A stretch of 64,000 nt of DNA, taken from Pelagibius sp037652055 (lineage in GTDB: Bacteria; Pseudomonadota; Alphaproteobacteria; Kiloniellales; Kiloniellaceae). Below, piece after piece: positions 10,250 to 19,851 of the stretch (its first letter is position 1; each line of letters starts with the position of its first letter). Under the pieces are notes generated by a model that saw nothing but the letters and a program-made list of their open reading frames with translations, did not search any database and was not told where the DNA came from. The stretch lies in contig NZ_JBBKAH010000002.1 in NCBI RefSeq assembly GCF_037652055.1, positions 1 through 64,000 on the forward strand. Direction: 5' to 3'. Both the position numbers and the translations under genes were made by a program.

Positions 10250-10642
10250 CTATCGCTTCAGCTCCATTAGGTCCCAACGGTTTCCATAAAGATCTTCGAA
10301 CACCGCAACGATGCCATATTGTTCTTCCCGAGGTTCCTCGCGGAATACCACGCCTCTTGAGCGATAGGCTTGGTAGTCGCGCCAGAAATCATCGGTATGC
10401 AAGAAAAGGAAGACGCGGCCACCGGTCTGGTTCCCGATGCGAGGCGATTGCTCCGCAGATGCTGCCTTTGCCAGCAGAAGCCGAGCCTCGACCGACCCCG
10501 GCGGGGCAACCAAAACCCAACGCTTGCCGCCACCGAGGTCAGTATCTTCGTATACCGTGAAGCCTAGTTTTTTGACGAAGTAGGAAATTGCTTCGTCGTA
10601 ATCACGAACAAGTAGCGCAATATATCCGATATGTTGTGGCAT
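10250..10642 (-). CDS. VOC (glyoxalase/bleomycin-resistance) superfamily protein
   Basis: This 130-residue protein has the VOC fold pattern: IGYIALLVRDYDEAISYFVKK at the N-terminus, a central Gly-rich VFLFLHTDDF strand, and the typical ending AVFEDLYGNRWDLMEL with a metal-ligand Glu. VOC proteins bind a divalent metal and act as lyases, dioxygenases or drug-binding proteins; the substrate here is unknown. ATG 10642 is chosen over TTG 10657. No strong ribosome binding site is seen. It stands alone, divergent from the lone HigA gene. Confidence 0.85.
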   Translation of the reverse strand: MPQHIGYIALLVRDYDEAISYFVKKLGFTVYEDTDLGGGKRWVLVAPPGSVEARLLLAKAASAEQSPRIGNQTGGRVFLFLHTDDFWRDYQAYRSRGVVFREEPREEQYGIVAVFEDLYGNRWDLMELKR

Positions 10643-10942
10643 TGTATGACTATGCAACGAGCGACCTAGGTCCGCAACGGGTCAACCAGAGACATGCTCC
10701 CGATCGGCACCTGAGCCCAAATGTCTGAATTGGCTTGAAAGCCGACATCTTGACGCGAGGCGCTCAAGCCGACGCCATTCGTTCGCGGCTTACCCGCGGT
10801 GGTCAGGCAGCCTTCAAAGAGCACACGATCGCAACCGATCGACCACGTAGCAGGTCCCGCCGGGGTCGGACCAGCCGGCTCGCGGGTTCCCACTCGATGG
10901 GCTAGAATGCCTGTTGCCCCACGGACACCTGGAGCGCCGCCC

Positions 10943-11272
10943 GTGACTCTTGAGACATCTGCTGCTGTCATAGCTCATCCTGGCGAGGTCCTCGAAGCGG
11001 AGTTCCTCAAACCGCACGGTCTCAGCCGAGCGCGCTTGGCGCGTGCCATGGGATTTTCCTACGGTCGGCTCACCCGGCTCGCCCAGGGCCGCACCCGCAT
11101 CAGTGGCGAGGCTGCCTTTCTCTTGGCGCGGGTCTTCCAGACGACACCGGAGTTCTGGCTAAACCTACAGGCACACTACGACCTGGCGCGCGCGCAAGCG
11201 CAGATCACGTGCGCTCAGGTCGCGCGCGCCAAAGACTTCGGTATTCAGCTGCAGCGGTCGCGGCGGTGTTGA
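10943..11272 (+). CDS. HigA-family Xre antitoxin, orphan
   Basis: The protein has the HigA/VapI signature: HPGEVLEAEFLKPHGLS, a helix-turn-helix (ARLARAMGFSYGRLTRLAQG), then the diagnostic FQTTPEFWLNLQAHYDLARA. HigA binds its own operator and neutralises the HigB ribonuclease. GTG 10943 has GGAG eight bases upstream; an in-frame ATG at 10907 is an alternative. No HigB/RelE-like frame was found on either side, so this appears to be an orphan antitoxin or a solitary regulator. Confidence 0.85.
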   Translation: MTLETSAAVIAHPGEVLEAEFLKPHGLSRARLARAMGFSYGRLTRLAQGRTRISGEAAFLLARVFQTTPEFWLNLQAHYDLARAQAQITCAQVARAKDFGIQLQRSRRC

Positions 11273-12112
11273 CGGCCGCTTTCCCTCGAGCAGAGGCCGC
11301 AGCGCACGTCTGGAGTTAATCGGGCATTGTATCAGCACTGTCCGTAACGGAGTTGGAAGGGAACGGGTGTGGTCCTAGCCGGACCTATCGGGAACGGTCA
11401 TGGCAACGGCTGGGGAGAATGGTTCTCTGGCCACTGCGCGATTACACCGCTACGGGCTCTGAAGTGGCCTGTTTCCCACACACCTCGTGTTGGAACGTTC
11501 GTCAGGGTTCACGAGAGGGCTTGCTCTCCCCAATCGTCCAGGGGGTCCGACGACTCCCGCGGTGCCGTCTCAAATACTTAGACCCTCAATGTCGCCTGAT
11601 GAGGACAGAGCGGACACGCTCTGTCCTCCTCCCAACGTCCGGGTCGTGCCAAAGGACGACATTTGGGCTCTTACTTCTCGCTCAGGTGCCCAAGGTAGTG
11701 GCAGCGCACCTGCACCTCGCATCGAAATGATCGCGGCGCTGGGTTCAAACAAGTCGGCGCAGCTTCGCGGACAAGAATATCAAGCCGGCCAATGCTTTGC
11801 CTGATCCGGTACCCAGGCGGACATGGCTTATCAGACGCTGCGAAGCACCCCACCGGCCGCGTTTGACAATTGACTTATCCGTCGACTTGACGCTGATAGA
11901 ATAGCGACCTTCTCGAACAGTATGCTTAGGTGGTACCCGCTTGCAGGGGGCGTGCCCATGGACGCGCCAAGGTGGTTCTGGCCCTCTGTCTGGTGCACTG
12001 CAGTAGAGGCCAGCCGCCAGTTCCAACGCTGCCTCTGTAGGAGGCGTGAAATCCTTTTCCCGGTCGAGCGTGACTCGACAAAGTTCGTCTTTGTTCGGCA
12101 GTGGGATCGGCC
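11273..12112. other. 840-bp stretch without a supported gene
   Basis: Between higA and the first sensor kinase. Open frames on both strands lack family resemblance. A strong hairpin at 11601-11628 is the only clear structure. Confidence 0.5.
11601..11628. terminator. Perfect 12-bp hairpin with 4-nt loop
   Basis: Arms GAGGACAGAGCG and CGCTCTGTCCTC enclose GACA. No T-run follows on either strand, so it is terminator-like or another RNA/DNA hairpin. It lies 330 bp after higA. Confidence 0.4.
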
Positions 12113-13699
12113 ATGTCACATTCCGCACGAGTACCCTCCGAAACCATTCGCAAGTGGCAGGAGATCGTGAACCTGCTCGCTGAGATAATGCAGGTTCCTG
12201 CCGCCCTGATAACTCGAGTCGATCCACCAAACCTCAAAGTCTGCATATCCAGCGAGTCCAAAGGCAATCCTTACAAACCGGATGGAGTCGCACCGCTCGA
12301 TCAAACCTATTGCCAAACCGTTATGACGACTCGGCAACCTCTTCATGTCGCTGATGCCGTCAAGGGCAACGAGTGGCAGTTAGATCCCTCGGTGACACTG
12401 GGGATGATCTCTTACCTGGGCGTTCCGATCACCTGGCCAGATGGCGAGATATTCGGCACGATCTGCGTATTTGACAACAGGCGAAACGAATATAGCGACC
12501 TTTACCTGCGGCTTCTCCTGCAGTGGCGCGACGTACTGCAGGATGACTTGAAGACCCTGTCGACTTTGCACAGACAGCTCGAAGAGCGCGACGCGAAGAT
12601 TCGGCGCTTGGTCGACGCCAACATCATTGGGATCTACATTTGGGATTTTGCGGGCCACATTCTCGAGGCAAACGACGCATTCCTTCGTATCGTGGGCTAC
12701 GACCGGGACGATCTCCGCTCTGGCCGTCTGCGCTGGTCTGACCTGACGCCACCGGAGTGGCTCGACCGCGACCTCGCGAGATGGTTGCCAGAGCTCAAGA
12801 CGGCCGGGAGTCTGCAGCCTTTTGAGAAGGAGTTTCTCCGACAGGACGGCAGCCACGTTCCCGTGATGATTGGAGCGGCGTGTTTCGAAGACGGTGGAAG
12901 CGAAGGTGTCGCTTTCGTGCTCGACCTCACCGAGCGTCAGCGTGCTACCGAAGCATTGCGCGAGGTACAGGCGGAGCTTGCTCACGTCAACCGCATCGCA
13001 ACGGTTGGGCAGCTGACCGCTTCGATAGCTCATGAAATCAATCAGCCCCTTGGCGCAATCGTGATCGACGCCAGCAATTCTCTTCGTCACCTCAGCGGGG
13101 AAAGGCCCGACTTGCAAAAGGCGCGAAACGCAATCGAACGTATCGCTAGCGATGGGGAGCGAGCTGTAAACGTGATCCGCAGCCTTCGCGCTCTGGCACA
13201 GAAAGGCGGCCCGAACATAACCGAAGTTGATATCCGGGATGCTATCGAGGAGGTACTGATGCTCACACTCAGCGAACGACATCGACACAGAGTTGAGCTG
13301 CGCACCATGTTGGCAACTGAGGATCGGCTGGTCCTGGGCGATCGAGTTCAGATACAGCAAGTCATGTTGAACTTGATCATGAATAGCATTGAAGCGATGA
13401 GCACTGTCATGGACCGTCCGCGAGTGCTGGAGGTTTCCGCCGCACTCTGTGAAAGCGATGGCCTTCTTTTGGTAATAGAGGACACCGGTTCAGGACTAGG
13501 CCCGGACATCGCCAACCGCATCTTTGAGCCATTTTTTACGACGAAGCCGAATGGTATGGGCATGGGACTTTCGATCTGCCGATCAATCGTAGAGGCACAC
13601 GGCGGTCGTTTCTGGGGATCGCGCCGCGCACCGCACGGCGCGACCTTCAAGTTTACGTTACCACGCTTGGTCGCGGAATCCGCGGTCATGACGAAGTAG
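12113..13699 (+). CDS. GAF-PAS sensor histidine kinase (FixL-like)
   Basis: This 528-residue kinase reads, in order, as a GAF domain (about 5-145), a short coiled linker, a PAS domain (about 160-285), a HisKA dimer domain with the H-box SIAHEINQPLG (His307), and a HATPase_c domain. The last has N-box QQVMLNLIMNSIEAM, G1 DTGSGLG and FEPFFTTKPNGMGMGLS. No membrane segments are seen, so it should be a cytoplasmic sensor. The frame is also open from GTG 12101; ATG 12113 is a plausible alternative and is used here. No response regulator is adjacent. Partners could be the FixJ-like regulator at 20833 or the receivers at 22049 and 37375. Confidence 0.92.
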   Translation: MSHSARVPSETIRKWQEIVNLLAEIMQVPAALITRVDPPNLKVCISSESKGNPYKPDGVAPLDQTYCQTVMTTRQPLHVADAVKGNEWQLDPSVTLGMISYLGVPITWPDGEIFGTICVFDNRRNEYSDLYLRLLLQWRDVLQDDLKTLSTLHRQLEERDAKIRRLVDANIIGIYIWDFAGHILEANDAFLRIVGYDRDDLRSGRLRWSDLTPPEWLDRDLARWLPELKTAGSLQPFEKEFLRQDGSHVPVMIGAACFEDGGSEGVAFVLDLTERQRATEALREVQAELAHVNRIATVGQLTASIAHEINQPLGAIVIDASNSLRHLSGERPDLQKARNAIERIASDGERAVNVIRSLRALAQKGGPNITEVDIRDAIEEVLMLTLSERHRHRVELRTMLATEDRLVLGDRVQIQQVMLNLIMNSIEAMSTVMDRPRVLEVSAALCESDGLLLVIEDTGSGLGPDIANRIFEPFFTTKPNGMGMGLSICRSIVEAHGGRFWGSRRAPHGATFKFTLPRLVAESAVMTK

Positions 13700-13762
13700 C
13701 ACCTCGCGTGCCCTTGAGGAGCCGGTAGATCCGACACAACAACGGATCGGATTAGTCGGCCG

Positions 13763-13784
13763 GTGGCAGCCTGGCGGCTGCCAC
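13763..13784. terminator. Hairpin between convergent kinase and RND genes
   Basis: Arms GTGGCAGC (13763-13770) and GCTGCCAC (13777-13784) with a 6-nt loop sit between two convergent genes, 6 bp from the RND stop. No clear T-run, so a bidirectional terminator is inferred from position. Confidence 0.5.
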
Positions 13785-13790
13785 TCTGGC

Positions 13791-16700
13791 CTACTCCGTT
13801 TTGGCTGCCGGCGGGACTGCCGGGGATCGTCTCCGGCGAACGACGAGTCCTCGCACTACGACGTAGAACACTGGCGTGAATACCAAGCCAAAGATGGTGA
13901 CGCCAAGCATTCCGAAGAAGACTGTGATGCCGAGAGATTGGCGCATCTCTGCACCAGCACCCGACGCAATGGCGAGTGGCACAACTCCAAGAATGAAGGC
14001 GAAGGAGGTCATCAGGATCGGGCGCAGGCGTGTGCGCGCCGCCTCGACTGCGGCGGCGAAACGGTCCTGCCCCTCGGCCTCGGCTTGGCGCGCGAATTCA
14101 ACGATCAGAATGGCGTTCTTCGCCGCAAGACCGATCAAAACTACGAAGCCCACCTGAGCAAGGATGTTGACGTCCATCCCGCGCAGCAGCAGGCCGCTGA
14201 CCGCCGCCAAGAGGCACATCGGTACGATCAGAATTACTGCTAGAGGAAGTGACCAGCTCTCGTACTGCGCCGACAGAAGCAGATAGACAAAGATCGCCGC
14301 GGCGACGAACACCAGGAGGCCGGAATTGCCAGCCAGCTTCTCCTGCAGCGCCAACTCGGTCCACTCAAAGGCGAATCCATCGGGCAGTTCGCTCGCGGCC
14401 AGGCTCTCCATCGCCGCCAAGGCCTGGCCGGTCGAATGCCCGGGCGCAGCTGAACCCTGCAGTTCGGCCGCCGGATAGAGGTTGTAACGCGGCACACGAT
14501 AAGCGCCCGTGCGGTCCTGGAACGTGGCCACCGCGCCGAGCGGTACCATCTCACCCGCGTCGTTGCGCGTCTTGAGATTGCCAATGGCATGCAGGTCCTG
14601 GCGGAACTGTCCATCGGCCTGCGCCGTGACGCGGAACGTGCGGCCCAAGAGGTTGAATTCATTGACGAAGGACGAGCCGAGGTAGATTTCCAGCGTCTCG
14701 AAGACGCGGCTCGCCGGCACCCCCAGGATCTCCGCCTGGACGCGGTCTATGTCGGCGTAGATCCTGGGCGTTCGGGTATTGAATAGCGAGTACAGGCCGG
14801 CGACGTCGGTCGATTGCGCCGCGGCCTGCATCAGTTGCTGTACTGCAGCCTCCAGCGCTTCAGGACCGCGACCGCGCTGGTCCTGAATCATCATCTTGAA
14901 GCCACCGCCGGTACCGATGCCGCGCACCGACGGTGGCCGGATCGTGATGATGAAGGCATCCTGGATTGTGCTGAGGCGCTTCATTATCTCGGCCTGTATC
15001 TGATCCACCGTAATTCCTGCTTTGGCGCGCCATTCAAAGCTCTTCTCGACCACAAAGATGCCGCCTGCGTTCGATGCATTGGTGAAGGTGGCGCCGTCGA
15101 AGCCCGCAAAGGCTGCCAGCGTCTGTACGCCCGGCACCTGCAAGATCTCCTTCGCGGCTCGGCGTGCCACCTCGTCGGTGCGAGCCAATGACGCACCCGG
15201 CGGCAACTGCAGCACGGTAATCAGGTATCCCTGATCCTGCTCTGGGATGAAGCCGGTGGGGGCACGTCCGAACTGCCAGCCGGTCAGGCCCAGGAGGCCG
15301 ACATAGACCGCGAGCACAACGACAGTGAGACGAACCAGACGAGCAGTCATTCGGCCATAGAGCGCAGCAAGCCAGTCGAAACTCCGGTTAAAGCCGTTGA
15401 AGAAGGCGACGAAAGGCCGCGCAAACACAGAAGGTGCCGTATGCGCCTGGTGCGGCTTGAACAGGATGGCGCACAGTGCTGGGCTCAGAGTCATCGAGAC
15501 AAAGCAAGAGATCAGTGTTGCCGCCGCGATCGTCACGGCAAACTGCCGGAAGAACTCGCCGGAGATGCCCGGGATGAACGCTGCCGGCACGAACACTGCC
15601 GACAGCACGACGGCAATGGCAATCAGTGCGCCACCGACTTCGTCCATTGTCTCATGCGCGGCGTCGCGCGGACTCATGCCTTCGCGCAGATTGCGCTCCA
15701 CATTCTCGACCACGACAATAGCATCGTCGACCACTATTCCGATCGCTAGTACGAGACCGAACATCGAGAGGTTGTTCAGCGAATAACCCATCGCCGCCAG
15801 GACAGCAAACGTGCCGACCAGCGATATCGGAATGGCGACAATCGGGATCAGCGAGGCGCGCCAAGACTGTAGGAATAGAACGACAACCAGCACAACCAGC
15901 ACGACGGCCTCGAACATCGTGTGCACCACGGCGTCAATCGACTGCTGAATGAACTCCGTTGGATTGTAGGTAATATCGTAGCGGAGCCCGGGTGGAAATG
16001 ACTTGACCAGTTGCTCCATCGTGGTCTTAACGCGCGCGGCCGTCTCGAGTGCGTTAGATCCGGGGCGCTGAAATATCAATAGCGGCAGGGCCTCGCGTTG
16101 GTCCATGTAGCCATTGGTGGTGTAGTCCTGGGCGGCCAACTCGACCCGACCGATGTCGCGCACACGTGTCACTCGGCCGTCCGGGTCGTTGCGCACAATG
16201 ATCTCGCCAAACTGCCGTGGATCCTGCAGGCGGCCCAACGCCTCGATATTGAGCTGGAAAGCAGCTGCCTGCGGCACCGGCGGCTGGTTCAGCACACCAG
16301 CTGCAACCTGCACGTTCTGGCTGCGCAACGCCGCCACTACCTCGCCGGCGGTCAGGCCACGAGCGGCGATGCGGTCCGGATCGAGCCATATGCGCATAGC
16401 GTAGTCGCGGGCGCTGAACACCCGCACGTCGCCGACCCCGTCGAGCCGAGCCAGCACGTCTCGGATCTGCAGGGTGGCATAATTCGAAATATAGAGCAGG
16501 TCGCGGCTTGTATCGGGTGAGCTGAGATAGATGACCATCATCAGGTCTGGGGAGCTCTTGCGCACTGTCACGCCGATACGGCGCACCTCCTCCGGCAAAC
16601 GCGGCTCCGCGATAGAAACGCGGTTTTGAACCAGGACCTGCGCGGTGTCGAGGTTGGTGCCGAGCGCAAAGGTGATCTGGATCACAAGCTGCCCGTCACC

Positions 16701-16955
16701 GGTCGCCTGACTTGAAAGATAGAGCATATTCTCGACGCCATTGATCTCTTGTTCCAAAGGCGTCGCCACGGTTTCACTGATCACCTGGGCGGAAGCGCCA
16801 GGATAGGTGGCGCGCACCTCGATGGTGGGCGGGGCCACTTCCGGAAATTGAGATACTGGCAAGGTGAGGTAAGCAGCTGCGCCGATGATCGTTATCAGGA
16901 TCGACAGGACGCTGGCGAAGATCGGATGATCGATGAAGAAGTGCGTAAGGCGCAT
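13791..16955 (-). CDS. RND multidrug efflux pump inner-membrane permease (AcrB/MexB type)
   Basis: At 1054 residues it has the usual length of HAE1 RND permeases. The N-terminus is MRLTHFFIDHPIFASVLSIL, the first membrane helix of this family. GAAYLTLPVSQFPEVAPPTI and the proton-relay helix segment GIVVDDAIVVVENVERNL follow, then the second-half helices (LIGLAAKNAILIVEFARQ). Trimers pump drugs or lipophiles from the periplasm using the proton gradient. The adaptor gene ends 4 bp upstream, so the two are co-transcribed. No outer-membrane TolC-like gene is adjacent, so the pump probably borrows one encoded elsewhere. Confidence 0.96.
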   Translation of the reverse strand: MRLTHFFIDHPIFASVLSILITIIGAAAYLTLPVSQFPEVAPPTIEVRATYPGASAQVISETVATPLEQEINGVENMLYLSSQATGDGQLVIQITFALGTNLDTAQVLVQNRVSIAEPRLPEEVRRIGVTVRKSSPDLMMVIYLSSPDTSRDLLYISNYATLQIRDVLARLDGVGDVRVFSARDYAMRIWLDPDRIAARGLTAGEVVAALRSQNVQVAAGVLNQPPVPQAAAFQLNIEALGRLQDPRQFGEIIVRNDPDGRVTRVRDIGRVELAAQDYTTNGYMDQREALPLLIFQRPGSNALETAARVKTTMEQLVKSFPPGLRYDITYNPTEFIQQSIDAVVHTMFEAVVLVVLVVVLFLQSWRASLIPIVAIPISLVGTFAVLAAMGYSLNNLSMFGLVLAIGIVVDDAIVVVENVERNLREGMSPRDAAHETMDEVGGALIAIAVVLSAVFVPAAFIPGISGEFFRQFAVTIAAATLISCFVSMTLSPALCAILFKPHQAHTAPSVFARPFVAFFNGFNRSFDWLAALYGRMTARLVRLTVVVLAVYVGLLGLTGWQFGRAPTGFIPEQDQGYLITVLQLPPGASLARTDEVARRAAKEILQVPGVQTLAAFAGFDGATFTNASNAGGIFVVEKSFEWRAKAGITVDQIQAEIMKRLSTIQDAFIITIRPPSVRGIGTGGGFKMMIQDQRGRGPEALEAAVQQLMQAAAQSTDVAGLYSLFNTRTPRIYADIDRVQAEILGVPASRVFETLEIYLGSSFVNEFNLLGRTFRVTAQADGQFRQDLHAIGNLKTRNDAGEMVPLGAVATFQDRTGAYRVPRYNLYPAAELQGSAAPGHSTGQALAAMESLAASELPDGFAFEWTELALQEKLAGNSGLLVFVAAAIFVYLLLSAQYESWSLPLAVILIVPMCLLAAVSGLLLRGMDVNILAQVGFVVLIGLAAKNAILIVEFARQAEAEGQDRFAAAVEAARTRLRPILMTSFAFILGVVPLAIASGAGAEMRQSLGITVFFGMLGVTIFGLVFTPVFYVVVRGLVVRRRRSPAVPPAAKTE

Positions 16956-16959
16956 GACG

Positions 16960-18171
16960 TCATCCCGGCCGCAACTCGCCGGCCCCTCTTATTTCGCCAG
17001 TCTGCGGGGTGACTTTGCCGCCTGCGCGCACCCGCACCAAGCCGTTGATAACGACCATATCGTCAGGCGCCAAGCCGGCACGGATGATGCGCAGCCCGTC
17101 ATACATTGGGCCGGGCCGAACCACTTTCGGGGTCACAGTGCCATCAGCGCCCACCGTCATCACGATCTTCTGTGATTGGTCGCTCAGAATGGCGCTGTCG
17201 GGAACCAGCAGTGCCATGTATGGCTCCGACCCAGGCAAACGGATGCGGCCAAACTGGCCCGGGGTCAAGAAGCCGTCGGGATTAGGAAATACGGCGCGAA
17301 TGCGGATTGTGCCAGCACTGCGATCGACCTGGTTGTCGACAAAATTGAGCTGACCCTCGCGTGGCCATTCGGGTTCGTCGCGCAGACGCGCAAAGACCGG
17401 AACCGCATCGCGGGTCGACTGAAGTTTACCATCCTGCACGGCCCGCTGATATACTGTGAAGTTGGCCTCACTCATATCGAACGAGAAGTAGATGGGATCA
17501 GTAGCGACGATGGTCGTGAGCAGCGTGTTACCGCTGCCCGCTTCGCCATTGACCAGGTTACCGTCGCTGACCTCGCGGCGACCGATGCGACCGCCAACTG
17601 GCGCCAGTATACGGGTAAACTCTAAGTTCAGCTCCGCGGTACGCACAGCCGCCCTGCCAATCTCAACCGCTGCCTTTGCAACGCGTTGCTCCTGCACGCG
17701 CTCGTCGTAAACGCTGGCTGCTACAAAATCGCGTTCACGCAGCTTGCCTGCGCGAGCGAGCTGATTATCTGCAAGTTCGACGCGCGCCTCGGCCTGCTTA
17801 AGCAGGCCACGGGCTGACGCCAATGCAGCTTCGAACGGCCTTGGGTCGACGACAAAGAGCAGATCGCCTTTCTTGACGATCTGCCCTTCTTCGAAGTGGT
17901 GAGATTGCAGATACCCGCTGACACGGGCACGAAGCTCGACATACTCGAATGCTGAGAATTGGCCCGTGTACTCGTCGTACTCAACGACTTCTCGCTGCAG
18001 CGGTGCTGAGATGGTCACTGTCGGCGGCGTCTGCGCGATGGCGCTGGCGTTGCCTATCGAAAGCGACAGAACGATTAGTGTCCAAAGTACCGTTCGCTGT
18101 GCAGTCCGACCAAGGCGCCAGGATACTTTCAAAAGCGGACTGGACTCGTCAGTCCTGTGCACCGATCTCAT
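16960..18171 (-). CDS. RND efflux periplasmic adaptor (membrane fusion protein)
   Basis: This 403-residue protein has an N-terminal hydrophobic export signal (about 25-45, ending SIGNASAIAQ). It then has the barrel-sandwich/lipoyl half (YVELRARVSGYLQS...GQIVKKGDLLFVVDP), an alpha-helical hairpin, a second lipoyl half (LEFTRILAPVGGRIGRREV) and a beta-barrel. It should bridge the RND permease to an outer-membrane channel. The start is uncertain: GTG 18180 and ATG 18171 are both in frame, with no strong ribosome binding site. It is directly followed by the permease gene. Confidence 0.93.
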   Translation of the reverse strand: MRSVHRTDESSPLLKVSWRLGRTAQRTVLWTLIVLSLSIGNASAIAQTPPTVTISAPLQREVVEYDEYTGQFSAFEYVELRARVSGYLQSHHFEEGQIVKKGDLLFVVDPRPFEAALASARGLLKQAEARVELADNQLARAGKLRERDFVAASVYDERVQEQRVAKAAVEIGRAAVRTAELNLEFTRILAPVGGRIGRREVSDGNLVNGEAGSGNTLLTTIVATDPIYFSFDMSEANFTVYQRAVQDGKLQSTRDAVPVFARLRDEPEWPREGQLNFVDNQVDRSAGTIRIRAVFPNPDGFLTPGQFGRIRLPGSEPYMALLVPDSAILSDQSQKIVMTVGADGTVTPKVVRPGPMYDGLRIIRAGLAPDDMVVINGLVRVRAGGKVTPQTGEIRGAGELRPG

Positions 18172-18458
18172 GTGGGTCACGGGAAGCCGCCCTCCAAACG
18201 ATCAAGGTCTTGCTGATCGCGCGTTTGTTTGGAACAGCCTACCCTCACACTTACCGGACTTTCCGGATTGTGCAAATTCGCTCGGAATTGTCTGCTTGTG
18301 ACACAACCTCGACATTCTTGATTCCGCCCCCTTTACTGACTGTGCCCTGGCTCAGGGCCACTGCGGATCGATGTAAGGGTTCTCGCCCGGCCAGTGGGTC
18401 AGCTTCCCTCTTAGAATTGCCAGCCCTGGCTTGGCCTACTGTAACTCTCTTCTTTTTG

Positions 18459-18890
18459 TCAGTTCGCGCTCCACCATGCCTCATAGTGTGGGGCACCTTC
18501 AGTTCGGCAATCTCCCGTAGTATAGCTCTGCAGAATGGTGCAGTAGTGAGTGAGGGTGACTACGGCGTAGCCGCGACAGGAGTTGAGCCTGACCCATGCG
18601 TTGATCCGGTAGTTATTTGCGGATAGGCCACCACCCCGGCTGTGAACGACCTGCATCGACGTGACCTGCTCGGGGCGCACGTCAGCCCGATTCAACGCTT
18701 CCTGGATGCGGTTCTCGCATTCAGCGGCCGCTGCTGGAGCAAGGGGCAGCGCGAGCGTTACCCCAATTGTCGCTGTCACAAGCACCACCTGCGCCAAGGC
18801 ACATCTCCCCGGAGCGGGGCGATATCCACGCGATACAGTGTCTGCTATCGGTAGCGCGACTCGGGTCTGATGATCACTCAGCCTCGTCAT
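18459..18890 (-). CDS. Small secreted protein of unknown function
   Basis: The 143-residue protein has a hydrophobic segment (about 31-55) ending APAAAA, a likely signal-peptidase site. The mature domain is about 88 residues with four Cys (ECENRI, NSCRGY, HYCTIL, GDCRTE), suggesting two disulfides in the periplasm. The long N-terminal region before the hydrophobic core suggests that the true start could be internal. I do not recognise the family. Confidence 0.6.
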   Translation of the reverse strand: MTRLSDHQTRVALPIADTVSRGYRPAPGRCALAQVVLVTATIGVTLALPLAPAAAAECENRIQEALNRADVRPEQVTSMQVVHSRGGGLSANNYRINAWVRLNSCRGYAVVTLTHYCTILQSYTTGDCRTEGAPHYEAWWSAN

Positions 18891-19168
18891 GGATCTTGCT
18901 CCTGCTGCATTTATGGCGATACGGCAATATCAGCAACAGTGGATCGAGCTATCGGTAGCGTCTTTCAAAATTTCGCTGTCATTGGGCCCCCTATATCGTC
19001 CCCGCAGATCGGTGACCTGCTTTGAATCGTGGTGGATGTGCCAGCGACGAGCGCTTTGTCCAATACGCCGCTCGGGAGATGGGTAAGCCTTCTTCTTTCT
19101 CAAGTGAGCAAAAGGGCTCTTCATCGCCACGACTCTTATCTCGGAGGCAAGCCGCCAGGAGGCTAAGA

Positions 19169-19507
19169 ATGAATACCAGGTCCCCGATCCGCAAGTACGC
19201 CATCTGCGCTGCATCCAGTCTGCTCATGGCCACCGCCACCGCCACCGCCTTTCCGGCAGGTGCCACACCCGGGAATGACCTTTGCGGCAAGCGCCAGGTC
19301 ATAACGCAGCAGCTACTTCAGAAATACAAGGAAAGCACCGTCGGATTGGGGGTCACTAGCCAGGGCCGACTGATCGAGGTGCTGACCACAGTCGACGGAA
19401 CAACCTGGTCAATAATCATGACGACACCCGAAGGAATAACCTGCTTGGTCGCCGCCGGAGAAGGCTGGCGCACCAAGACCCTGTCCGCCTTCGGGCCGAT
19501 GCTATAA
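19169..19507 (+). CDS. Small exported protein of a common alphaproteobacterial hypothetical family
   Basis: ATG 19169 follows a perfect AGGAGG at 19157-19162. The 112-residue product has a signal peptide (ICAASSLLMATATATAFPAGA). The mature part contains LCGKRQVITQQLLQKYKEST, GLGVTSQGRLIEVLTT and WSIIMTTPEGITCLVAAGEG. This pattern recurs in small periplasmic proteins of alphaproteobacteria, from memory rather than a search; two Cys may pair. Function is unknown. Confidence 0.75.
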   Translation: MNTRSPIRKYAICAASSLLMATATATAFPAGATPGNDLCGKRQVITQQLLQKYKESTVGLGVTSQGRLIEVLTTVDGTTWSIIMTTPEGITCLVAAGEGWRTKTLSAFGPML

Positions 19508-19851
19508 CTCGGTTCGAACTTCGATTGGGACGTATCTGGTTTACCCACGGCTACCAGCAGGTCCTGGGCCCCGGAAACGACGATCTCGGAAAGAAGAAGA
19601 GATGCTGTTGCTTTCAGGCGAAGCCGACAGGCCTCATGCGCGCAAGGACCGACAGTGCATTAGGGAAACCTACGACTGCCAGGGCTGCTGATCATACCTT
19701 GGTATAGATAAGCACCCCAATGGCGTACCGTTGTTGCCGCAAGCAGAATTGGCTCACCTACCGCAATGGCCGAGAATGCAGGTGACGGCGGAGGTCTGCC
19801 CACCAATGGATTGCCGCCCGAAAAGAGGCGAAATTGCCACGCGAGTGATCC
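19508..19851. other. 344-bp stretch with nothing recognised
   Basis: No coding frame with family resemblance and no clear regulatory structure. Confidence 0.5.

Noticed and set aside
9848..10270. Plus-strand 140-codon frame
   Set aside because: No family resemblance, odd composition, and it runs into the antisense of the VOC gene.
11863..11902. Sigma-70-like promoter (TTGACA and TAGAAT)
   Set aside because: The spacing between the best boxes is too long for a normal promoter.
11745..12230. Minus-strand 161-codon frame
   Set aside because: It overlaps the start of the GAF-PAS kinase and has no ribosome binding site or recognisable domain.
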